A stretch of DNA of 64,000 nucleotides. Origin: GAS368 sp965227745 (lineage in GTDB: Bacteria > Verrucomicrobiota > Verrucomicrobiia > Opitutales > Opitutaceae). The position numbers and the translations under genes are program-made. Position 1 is the stretch's first letter. Every line of letters starts with the position of its first letter. The notes beneath the pieces are model-generated. The model searched no databases and was not told the origin of the DNA. It saw nothing but the letters and a program-made list of their open reading frames with translations. This document shows positions 21,961 through 29,362 of this stretch, piece after piece. The stretch lies in contig OZ245769.1 of the NCBI GenBank assembly GCA_965227745.1, forward strand, positions 4,464,001 to 4,528,000. The letters run 5' to 3'.

Positions 21961-23766
21961 ATGCTCTTTCGCGAACACACCCTCGGCTCGCTCGCGCTCC
22001 GGCTCCTCCTGATCCGCCCCGATCACGATGCGTCGCGTCCCATCAAGGTCACCCACCGCTTCGATACCGAGATCGGCGAGGGCCAGACCACCATCGAGGA
22101 GCGCAGCGCCGGTCGCGCCGCCTTGCTCCTTTCGCAATCCTTCACGCTCACGCTCCATGGCAACTCGGCCGACGATTTCCGCAAAGGCATCGCCGCCCTC
22201 GAGGCGCGTCTCATCGGCGTGCCGCTGTGGGTCGATGCGCTGCCCGTCGCGCGCTGGAGCGAGCGCATCTACGACGCGCAGCAGGTGATCAATTTCAATC
22301 CCGCGTCGGGCGATTACGTCATCATCGCCGCCGCCGACCTGCCCGGCGTCATGGGCTCGCTCACCCATCCGCTTCTCGCGCCGCTCCTCATCGGTCGCTG
22401 GAAAGAGCGCCCATCTGTGCAGGCCGCGACCAATACCGTCGGCACCGTGGAGGTGACGATTGACGAGGCCAGTCCCTGGAGCTGCCGCATCGGCATCCAT
22501 GCGCATGGCTCGTCGTGGAGCGCCGTGCCTGATTATCGGCAGCCGACGAAGGACGTGAGCGTGTACGGCCTCGAGACCATTGCACTCGGCGGCGCCGCGC
22601 GCGAGCCGCGACTGGATCGCGTCAATGCCGCGGCGCGTTGGTCGCAGGAGGCCTCATTTACGTTTCCCGACCGGCTCGCGATTCGCGACGCGCTCACTTG
22701 GTTTGTGGCGCACCGCGGAGCCACCTCTTCGTGGGGGCCGGTACCGGCGTGGTTTCAGCCCGGCGCCGATACCGCCGCCACCCCCGATAACTACACGGCG
22801 CGCTTCGCGAGTGATTCGCTCTCGCTCAGCTACGTCTCCGGCGCGGTGGCGACGGCCAATATCGGATTTATCCAAGAAGTGGATACAGGCGGGCGCAGCC
22901 AGTCCGTCGCCACCGAGGTCTATCTCTACACCTTCACTTATCAGCACGACGCGGCTCATCCCGAGCGCTACACGAATTGGGATGCGCCTCTCACCGCGGG
23001 CGGTGCTACCTTCGCGCCCGAGCAGTGCGTGCACGATGAGATGCTGCTCTCGCTCCGCCCGCAGGATGTAAAGGCCGAGCTCAGCCTCGCCTACTTGCCG
23101 GGCACCCTCATGGCCGACTGGCTCGTCGGCCGTCTCTTCGGCCGCGTGCGCCTTACCGTCGAGACCTGCGATCCGACCAATGTAGGCGGCACGCGCTCCG
23201 TCGTCTTCGACGGCTTCGTGCGCAATGTCCTGCCCAACGGCAACACGCTCAAGATCTCGGCCACGCTCTTCGGTCGGCTCCTCGAGAAACGCGTGCCGAG
23301 CGACGTCTTCGCTTCACGTTGCAATGCGTTCGTCTTCGATGCGCGCTGCGGGCTCAGCGAGGACGATCACGACACCACCGGCACCATCTCACCGGGCGAT
23401 CTCGCCGCCGACCGTTTTACTCTCACGGTGCGCTCGCCTTCGGGGTGGGGCGGTTCGCCATGGAGCGACAACTTCTTCGGCCCCAATGGCGTGCTGCGGA
23501 CCGGCAGTGGGCGCACGAGTATCGTCGCGACGATTTTGTCCAGCGCGATGGCCGGCAGCGACCTCGTGCTGAAGCTCAATCGCCCGCTGTGGCCCGACCT
23601 CATCGCGCCGGGGCAAAGCGTGCAGCTTTTGCCCGGCTGCGACGGGCAATACGCGACGGCCTGCGGCGCCAAGTTTTCCAACCAAGCGCAATTCCGCGGC
23701 TTCCCCTTCATGCCCGACTACATCGAGCAATCTTCCACCGTCAGCACGCCCAAGCCCAAGAAATGA
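21961..23766 (+). CDS. Tail-tip protein, DUF2163 / GTA g13-like C-terminus
   Basis: The 601-residue protein starts at ATG 21961, eight bases after the tape measure stop. The N-terminal half (MLFREHTLGSLALRLLLIRP) is beta-rich and resembles distal-tail proteins. The C-terminal 280 residues match the DUF2163/BR0599 pattern: VETCDPTNVGGTRSVVFDGFVRN, then CNAFVFDARCGLS, and QLLPGCDGQYATACGAKFSNQAQFRGFPFMPDY. The paired cysteines are typical. In gene transfer agents and B3-like phages this protein precedes NlpC/P60 and J-like proteins, exactly as here, so a hub at the tail tip is expected. A weak 21-bp site (22867) lies inside. Confidence 0.82.
   Translation: MLFREHTLGSLALRLLLIRPDHDASRPIKVTHRFDTEIGEGQTTIEERSAGRAALLLSQSFTLTLHGNSADDFRKGIAALEARLIGVPLWVDALPVARWSERIYDAQQVINFNPASGDYVIIAAADLPGVMGSLTHPLLAPLLIGRWKERPSVQAATNTVGTVEVTIDEASPWSCRIGIHAHGSSWSAVPDYRQPTKDVSVYGLETIALGGAAREPRLDRVNAAARWSQEASFTFPDRLAIRDALTWFVAHRGATSSWGPVPAWFQPGADTAATPDNYTARFASDSLSLSYVSGAVATANIGFIQEVDTGGRSQSVATEVYLYTFTYQHDAAHPERYTNWDAPLTAGGATFAPEQCVHDEMLLSLRPQDVKAELSLAYLPGTLMADWLVGRLFGRVRLTVETCDPTNVGGTRSVVFDGFVRNVLPNGNTLKISATLFGRLLEKRVPSDVFASRCNAFVFDARCGLSEDDHDTTGTISPGDLAADRFTLTVRSPSGWGGSPWSDNFFGPNGVLRTGSGRTSIVATILSSAMAGSDLVLKLNRPLWPDLIAPGQSVQLLPGCDGQYATACGAKFSNQAQFRGFPFMPDYIEQSSTVSTPKPKK
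22867..22887 (+). promoter_or_regulatory. 21-bp site, weak copy 11 (coding)
   Basis: TTTATC, CAAGAAGTG, GATACA. The left half lacks the usual YG, but right half and spacing fit. Confidence 0.3.
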
Positions 23767-24296
23767 ACCCGCCCGCCTCCGATTATTTCTCCGGCCGGCC
23801 GGACGCGGTGCTCGCCCTGCGTCGCGCTTGTGAGAGCTGGCGCGGCACGCCGTTCCGCGCCTGTTCGCTCGTAAAGGGTGCGGGTGGCGGCGTGGATTGC
23901 GCCGGCTTCGTCGGCGCCTGCTTTGCCGAGATCGGTGCGATCCCGCACGCGGTGGCGGTGCCGCCCTACCAGCTCAATCACGCCGAGCATCACGCGGAGA
24001 GCGTGCTCCACGCCTGGCTGGAGCAGCCCGCGGCGCGGCGCCATGTGCGCTCTCTGGATGAAGCCGAGCCGCATCTCGACGGCGATCTCGTGTTTCCGAA
24101 AGTGGGCCGCACGGAGCATCACCTCGGCATCCGCGTCGGCCACGTGGTCTATCACATCGTCCGCCCGGCGGGCTGGAGCGTGATGACCATCGCCCAACTC
24201 AAACTCCACCGCAGCCGCTACCGCCTCATCGATCCTCTTCCGCCTCTCGGCGCTCCCCGTTCAGCGATCAACTGCCCGCCACCCGCGACTTCATGA
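23763..24296 (+). CDS. NlpC/P60-type tail peptidase
   Basis: A 177-residue protein overlapping its neighbours at both ends by ATGA. The catalytic cysteine is Cys46 in GGGVDCAGF and the histidine is probably His120 in TEHHLGIRVG. This order, with VDC near residue 45 and a later GDLVFP...H segment, is typical of NlpC/P60 papain-like peptidases at phage tail tips and of GTA g14. It is expected to cut peptidoglycan stem peptides during DNA entry. It could also serve in lysis, since no other endolysin is seen, but its position argues for the tail. Confidence 0.85.
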   Translation: MNPPASDYFSGRPDAVLALRRACESWRGTPFRACSLVKGAGGGVDCAGFVGACFAEIGAIPHAVAVPPYQLNHAEHHAESVLHAWLEQPAARRHVRSLDEAEPHLDGDLVFPKVGRTEHHLGIRVGHVVYHIVRPAGWSVMTIAQLKLHRSRYRLIDPLPPLGAPRSAINCPPPATS

Positions 24297-27200
24297 GCTT
24301 CCTCGTCAAAACTCCCGCTCTCCCGCAAAGCGCCACCCAAGCCGACGCCAAGCGCAGCTCCGGTTACAAGGCGGCCGATGTCGTGCCCCTCGGCTGGGGC
24401 CGCGACGTGTACTCGTCGAAATGGATCAGTAACAAGTACGACATTAAGAATGTGAAAGGCGCGGATGGCCGCGACCGCCAGCTCTGCTCGATCCTCGCCG
24501 CGTACAAAGTGGGGAAATGCGATTTCGTCGGCTTCCTCTTTGCCGATGGCAAACGTGTCGAACTCTTCGATTTCACTTTCAGCGAACACGGCGATGGCGA
24601 ATCGCACGAGTTCAGCCTGACTCATCAGACGCCGGGCCGCCTGATTCTCCATCGCGGCACCGAAGACGCCTCGGAAGACGGCGTGGCCAATATCCGGGCC
24701 AAGACCACTCCCAGCGAGCTGCATCCGCCTTATCGGGGTTACGTCTGGGTCGAGTGGATCGATATCGATTGCACCAGCGGCCTGCCGTCCTTCGCGCTCG
24801 AGCTCGGCACTGGGGTGCCTGCCATCGGCTCGAGCGAGGGCCACTACGCGGGCAGCGAGCCGCACCCAACGATGGGGGTAAATCCCTTTGCCGTGATCTA
24901 CTCGCTCTGCGGTGCGGCGACGGCCGGCGACTTCGATGCCGGGCTGCTCGACGCCGAGCACTGGAGCACGCAGACGCTCGCGCTCGAATCCATTGGTGTC
25001 GCCGGCCGAATGGGAAACCAAGTGTTCTGCCATCCCACCTTCACCACCTCCACGACCCTAGGCGATGCGCTGAGCCAGATCCTCGCCTATGTGGACGGCT
25101 ACCTCTTCGCCCGCGAGGGCAAGCTCTGTGTCGGCTGGTTCCCCAGTGCGGCGGTCGATGCGACCGCGCTGCCGGAGATCACCGAGGCCGATCTCGCGGC
25201 CAAACCTGGCGGCAGCGGCTTCCCCGACTGGAACGACGGCCCCACGAGCGTCGTGGTCGTCTACAAATCCTTCGCGAAAGATTACGACGAAGACGCCGCG
25301 CGCTACAATGCCCCGGCCAATCGCGATAGCAGCATCGCCGCCGAGCCCGTGCGCAAGGAGCGGCCCTTTATCCATTCCGCCGAGCAAGCCGCCCTCATCG
25401 CCGCCGACAGCGCCAGCGATCCCAGCAGCGGCGAGATCGGCGTTAATCTCACGGTGCTCAAATCGCGCGCTGCCGCGTTGCGGCCGGGTGATCTCGTAAA
25501 CTGGGATTACGGTCCGCATGCCCTTGATCTCGTTTGCCGCCTCACTTCCCGCCGCCTCCGCTTCGGCCAGGCGAGCGATGTGCTGGGGCTCACCCGCGAG
25601 CGCGGTGCCTATCCCCGTCCCTATGTCGCCCCGGTCGATCCGCGCGTGCTGCCGGCGGACGACGAGCCCGGCGAGATCACGGGCTCCACTGTCCGCCTCT
25701 GGTTGTTGCCCTCGGGCTTCGGCTCCGCGCGGCAAGTCGTCGCGCTCATCGATCGTCCCACGCGCGCCGTGGCGGGCGCGCTGCTCTCGCTGAGCGTAAA
25801 CGGCTCCGCGCCTTGGTCGCAGATTCTCGATCAGCGCTCCTTCGCGGCCAAGTGCGCCGTGGGTGGCAGCGGGCTGACTAATGTCGCCACCACCGTGCGC
25901 GTCACGGTCTCGGCCACGAGCGTCGATTTTGCGCGCATGGCGGAGCAAGACGCGGTCGCACAGGTAGACGACACGCTGCTCCTGCTCATCGGCGATGAAG
26001 TGCTGAGCATCGGCTCGATCACGAGCGTCGGCACCCACACCTACGATCTCACGGTCTTGCGCGGTCGACGCGAGACCACGGCCGTCAGCCACAGCGCGGG
26101 CACGGCGGCCTGGCTCTTCTATCGCTCGGAGCTCACGCCCGCCGTGCACGCGGAATTCCTCCACGTGCGCGATGGCTCCAATGTCTACGACGCTGGCATC
26201 GCCACCAAGTATTTCAAACTCGCGCTCTTCACCGCCTCCACCGTCGGCGACGCCAAGCCCGACGACCCCGGCCTCGCTCTCACGCTGCCCGATCTGAGTG
26301 CCGACGAGATGGAGGGCGCGTACGCCGTGTTGCTTTCGAGTGAAGCGCACACTGTAGCTTGCGAGGCCAATGGCGATGTCGTCACCGGCCAGCTTGGTTC
26401 GAGTGGCTCGGCCAAATCGGATGTGCTCGTGTTTCGCGGCTCCACCGCGCTCACAGCCGTGGGCTCCTCGCCCAATAGCGATCAATTCAGCGTGACGATC
26501 CCCGTGGCGTCGGGCGGCGGTTTTTCCAAGACGGACTACGATACCGTGCAGTGCGATTCCATGACCGCCGCGACGGCCACGCTTGAAATTCATGTCAATG
26601 TGGCCGGCGCCTTAACGGTGAAAAAAATCTTCACCGTGACAAAGGCCATCAAGGGCGCCACCGGTTCCGCGGGAGCGACTGGCGCGACCGGAGCAACGGG
26701 CGCCACCGGGCCCGCCGGCATCAACGGTCTCGATGGCTCGACCACTTTTTACTCCGCCGAGGCGGCGGTGCCCAATGCCCTACGCATCGGCGACATCTGG
26801 TTCGTCACGGATAAAGCCTTCGAGATGCGCCGCGCCACCAGCACGGGTGTAGGTGGCTGGGTGAGCGCGCTCACCGGCGCGTCGGTGTTTGAGATTATCA
26901 GTGGCACGACCTACATCAAACGAGCCGCCATCCGGGAGGTGGATGCCGGCGTGATCATCGCTGGTACGATCACGGCAGCCTTGACGATCAATTCTCCGAC
27001 CATCGTTTCACCCAATATCACCGGCGGCACCATTCGCTTGGAGCCAAACACGGGCGCCTCGCTCATTTGCTCAACGACGGCGGATGGTCATGATGAGGCC
27101 GTGGTCCGGATCAACGGCGGCGGTAGCGACCCCACGCATACCTACCGCGACCGGGGCGGACAGATCGACTGCTTCGGCAACGAGCATTCCGTGTCTCACG

Positions 27201-27715
27201 GCTCAATTTACCTGACGCCGGGCAATGTAAGTGGGAGCGATGTCCGAATTCGCGACCAAGGTGCCACGGATCGAGTGGTGGTGGATGGCAGCGGCGTTCA
27301 CGTAACGGGCACGGGCTATTTCTCCAATCGAATTGAAGTCAATTCCACCCTGGACCCTCGCACGACCGACGCTCCCTTGTATGTCGCCGGAGGTGCCTGG
27401 CTCGCCAAATCCCTCGATCTTCGGGGCAAAGCCTATTTCAACGATGACATTGCCATCACTGGCAACAGCCGGATCTCGCTGAACACCGATGCCACGTCCG
27501 CCGTCTATGCCAAAGAGGAATGGGGCTGGAGCTTCTTTGGCGATGCTACGCATTCGGTCCGGGTGCGCGATGCTGCGCTTACGTTGGACGGCTGCACCGG
27601 TAGTGGGACGAGCTACACCGCCGGTCGGATTTATTTCACCAACTCCATTTATCTGCACGTCTCAGGCGGTCAGCTCTGGCTCAACGACGGAGCCGGCGAC
27701 CGCGCTCTGACGTAG
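24293..27715 (+). CDS. J-like host-specificity / tail-tip attachment protein with collagen-like repeat
   Basis: This 1140-residue protein is the largest of the phage. Residues 1-450 resemble central tail-fibre/J-like proteins (YKAADVVPLGWGRDVYSSKW, ALSQILAYVDGYLFAREGKLCVGW). Beta domains follow. A collagen-like stretch, GATGSAGATGATGATGATG (about 787-806), leads into LDGSTTFYSAEAAVPNALRIGDIWFVTDKAFEMRR and a fibre-like C-terminus. It should contact the host receptor and trigger DNA release. It starts by ATGA overlap with the peptidase gene. Composition becomes less C-ending after about 26,900, again suggesting exchange of the receptor-binding end. Confidence 0.82.
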   Translation: MSFLVKTPALPQSATQADAKRSSGYKAADVVPLGWGRDVYSSKWISNKYDIKNVKGADGRDRQLCSILAAYKVGKCDFVGFLFADGKRVELFDFTFSEHGDGESHEFSLTHQTPGRLILHRGTEDASEDGVANIRAKTTPSELHPPYRGYVWVEWIDIDCTSGLPSFALELGTGVPAIGSSEGHYAGSEPHPTMGVNPFAVIYSLCGAATAGDFDAGLLDAEHWSTQTLALESIGVAGRMGNQVFCHPTFTTSTTLGDALSQILAYVDGYLFAREGKLCVGWFPSAAVDATALPEITEADLAAKPGGSGFPDWNDGPTSVVVVYKSFAKDYDEDAARYNAPANRDSSIAAEPVRKERPFIHSAEQAALIAADSASDPSSGEIGVNLTVLKSRAAALRPGDLVNWDYGPHALDLVCRLTSRRLRFGQASDVLGLTRERGAYPRPYVAPVDPRVLPADDEPGEITGSTVRLWLLPSGFGSARQVVALIDRPTRAVAGALLSLSVNGSAPWSQILDQRSFAAKCAVGGSGLTNVATTVRVTVSATSVDFARMAEQDAVAQVDDTLLLLIGDEVLSIGSITSVGTHTYDLTVLRGRRETTAVSHSAGTAAWLFYRSELTPAVHAEFLHVRDGSNVYDAGIATKYFKLALFTASTVGDAKPDDPGLALTLPDLSADEMEGAYAVLLSSEAHTVACEANGDVVTGQLGSSGSAKSDVLVFRGSTALTAVGSSPNSDQFSVTIPVASGGGFSKTDYDTVQCDSMTAATATLEIHVNVAGALTVKKIFTVTKAIKGATGSAGATGATGATGATGPAGINGLDGSTTFYSAEAAVPNALRIGDIWFVTDKAFEMRRATSTGVGGWVSALTGASVFEIISGTTYIKRAAIREVDAGVIIAGTITAALTINSPTIVSPNITGGTIRLEPNTGASLICSTTADGHDEAVVRINGGGSDPTHTYRDRGGQIDCFGNEHSVSHGSIYLTPGNVSGSDVRIRDQGATDRVVVDGSGVHVTGTGYFSNRIEVNSTLDPRTTDAPLYVAGGAWLAKSLDLRGKAYFNDDIAITGNSRISLNTDATSAVYAKEEWGWSFFGDATHSVRVRDAALTLDGCTGSGTSYTAGRIYFTNSIYLHVSGGQLWLNDGAGDRALT

Positions 27716-27758
27716 TTCCCGCCCGCCAAACGAACTTTAAATGGCGCGCGCCTAACCC

Positions 27759-27941
27759 ATGCAACTCACCCGGGAAATCCTCCTCGCCAAACGCCAGCTC
27801 GCCACCGCCGAGCTGGAAAAACTCGTCGCCAACGCCAACGCTCAGCGCGGCGTGATCGCGACCATCGACCATCTCCTCGCGGTGCTCGATCAGCCGGAAT
27901 CGGCCAAAGCTCCCGCGGTGCCGATCGCGGCCGAGGGTTGA
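27759..27941 (+). CDS. Small coiled-coil phage protein at the right end
   Basis: This 60-residue protein (MQLTREILLAKRQLATAELE) is one long amphipathic helix to about residue 45, then a short Pro/Ala tail. It starts 43 bp after the J-like gene and is the last phage gene before the host. The helix could be a fibre chaperone or cap, but no family was recognised. Codon use matches the head genes. Confidence 0.55.
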   Translation: MQLTREILLAKRQLATAELEKLVANANAQRGVIATIDHLLAVLDQPESAKAPAVPIAAEG

Positions 27942-27977
27942 GCGAAGCCGCCCTGCGCCGGCGGACCGCCCATTGCC
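27942..27977. other. Prophage right junction next to nadA
   Basis: Only 36 bp separate the last phage stop from the nadA stop codon, so phage end and target must lie here. The stretch is GC-rich, with CCGCC and GGCGG (about 27,951-27,966) able to pair. Mu-type phages end in CA flanked by a 5-bp target duplication; candidate CA steps are at 27,971 and 27,979, but neither can be confirmed without the left end. Confidence 0.45.
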
Positions 27978-29027
27978 TCAATCCCCCGGTGTCAGCTCAA
28001 ACATCCGTTCGATGCACCGCGCCGCGCGCTGGCGGAGGCCCTCGTCGAGCGTCACGATTTGGTCGGGGCGAGGGGAGCGGAGGGCGTCGCGGACTTTCTC
28101 CAGCGAATTGAGCTTCATGTAGGGGCACAGGCGGCAGCCGCCGATGAAGTTTTTCTCCGGCGCCTCCACCTCGAGCCGGCCCACGAGGCCGCACTCCGTG
28201 AGCATCAGGAAGTAGGGCGCGGGCGTGGTCTTGACGTACTTCATCATCGCCCCGGTGCTGCCCACGAAGTCCGCGAGCGCGGCGACTTCCTGCGTGCACT
28301 CGGGATGCGCGACGACCTTGAGCCCGGGAAACTGCGCGCGCGCCTGCGCGATCTGCTCGGGCGTAAATTCATCATGCACCATGCAGGTGCCGTCGGAGGA
28401 GATGATCTCCTTGTCCACGCCGCGCTGTTTCATCTCGGTCCGGACGTTTTGCGCCATGAGGCGGTCGGGCACGAAGAGGATGCGGCGCGCGGGGAGCTTT
28501 TGCACGATGTCGTAGACATTCCCCGAGGTCACGCAGACGTCGCTCTCGGCCTTCACGTCGGCCGTGCTATTGATATAGCAGACGACCGTGGCGTCAGGGT
28601 AGAGGGCCTTGAGCTTGCGCACGCCGTCGCCATCGATCGAGTCGGCGAGTGAGCAACCCGAGCCGCGGTCGGGCACGACCACCGTTGCCTCGGGTGAGAG
28701 GATCTTCGCCGTCTCCGCCATGAAGACCACGCCAGCAAAGACGATGATCTTGGCCTTGGCCTGCTTGGCCATGAGGCTGAGGTAGTACGAGTCGCCCTTG
28801 AAATCGCCCACGCCGTACACGATCTCCGGCTCGACGTAGGAGTGGGTGAGGATCACGGCATCCTTCTCCTTTTTGAGCCGGTTGATCTCCAGCGTGAGCG
28901 GCGCGATCTCGCGACAGGTGTCGAGATTCCACTTCTTGCCGCGCGGGTCGCACTCCACGTGCATGAGATTGAGGAGCAGGCGCTCGGCCTCGGCTTCGAT
29001 TTCGGGCGAGAGAGTGGTGGCGACCAT
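27978..29027 (-). CDS. nadA: Quinolinate synthase
   Basis: The 349-residue enzyme condenses iminoaspartate with dihydroxyacetone phosphate to quinolinate for NAD synthesis, using a 4Fe-4S cluster in the cytoplasm. Recognition points are ILTHSYVEPEIVYGVGDFKGDSYYLS, FAGVVFMAETAKILSP, VVPDRGSGCSLADSI, VVCYINSTADVKAESDVCVTSGN, and the cysteine segments MLTECGL and GGCRLCPYMKLN. The ATG at 29,027 (MVATTLSPEI) gives the usual family start; a 20-residue upstream extension is less likely. The prophage lies directly beyond its stop codon but does not appear to truncate it. Confidence 0.95.
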   Translation of the reverse strand: MVATTLSPEIEAEAERLLLNLMHVECDPRGKKWNLDTCREIAPLTLEINRLKKEKDAVILTHSYVEPEIVYGVGDFKGDSYYLSLMAKQAKAKIIVFAGVVFMAETAKILSPEATVVVPDRGSGCSLADSIDGDGVRKLKALYPDATVVCYINSTADVKAESDVCVTSGNVYDIVQKLPARRILFVPDRLMAQNVRTEMKQRGVDKEIISSDGTCMVHDEFTPEQIAQARAQFPGLKVVAHPECTQEVAALADFVGSTGAMMKYVKTTPAPYFLMLTECGLVGRLEVEAPEKNFIGGCRLCPYMKLNSLEKVRDALRSPRPDQIVTLDEGLRQRAARCIERMFELTPGD

Positions 29028-29362
29028 GGCGGAGTGGGTTGGCAAACGAGGAAAGATCAGCGTCGCCGCACCCCGCGGTTTTTTCAAGCCACCGCGCTGT
29101 CATTGCCGGAGCATCTTGCGCGCGCGGCCTCGCGTGACCTCCGTCATATTAGTAACTGAATATTTATCTAGCTTGCCCAATCCCGGCCCGAATGATTGCC
29201 CTACAGGGACCTAACCACGAGAGCCGGACGGCCGGTTTTCCTGTTTCCCCCCGTTCGTAACTACCCCCGCTTTTCTACCCTTTCGCGCCGCTGCTGCAGG
29301 TGGCGCGACGCCATGCCGCCTCTTGGCTTGGTGTTACCTTTACCTCCCCTGATTCGACACCA
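29028..29362. other. Divergent intergenic region nadA / TonB receptor
   Basis: No gene was seen. The middle part (about 29,145-29,175, with TAGTAACTGAATATTTATC) is the only AT-rich stretch and probably carries promoters for one or both directions. GCCGGACGGCCGG at about 29,223-29,235 is a short palindrome followed by TTTT. The TonB reading frame extends into this region, but its signal peptide fixes the start at 29,363. Confidence 0.45.

Larger units (their letters stand above)
1..27960. mobile_element. Mu/B3-like transposable prophage, left end outside the window
   Basis: The gene set fits a transposable siphophage: Gam-like protein, S24 repressor, Mu gp27-like (DUF3486), terminase, DUF935 portal, gpI-like protease/scaffold, decoration and capsid proteins, gp36- and gpG-like connectors, then a non-contractile tail ending in DUF2163, NlpC/P60 and J-like proteins as in gene transfer agents. 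Early genes run left and late genes run right from the repressor locus. The right end must lie between the last phage stop codon (27,941) and the nadA stop (27,978); the exact end is not resolvable. The transposase genes that would prove the class are not in the window. Confidence 0.88.

Noticed and set aside
27960..27980. Exact right end (CA) of the phage
   Set aside because: Several CA steps are possible and the left end is not available for comparison.
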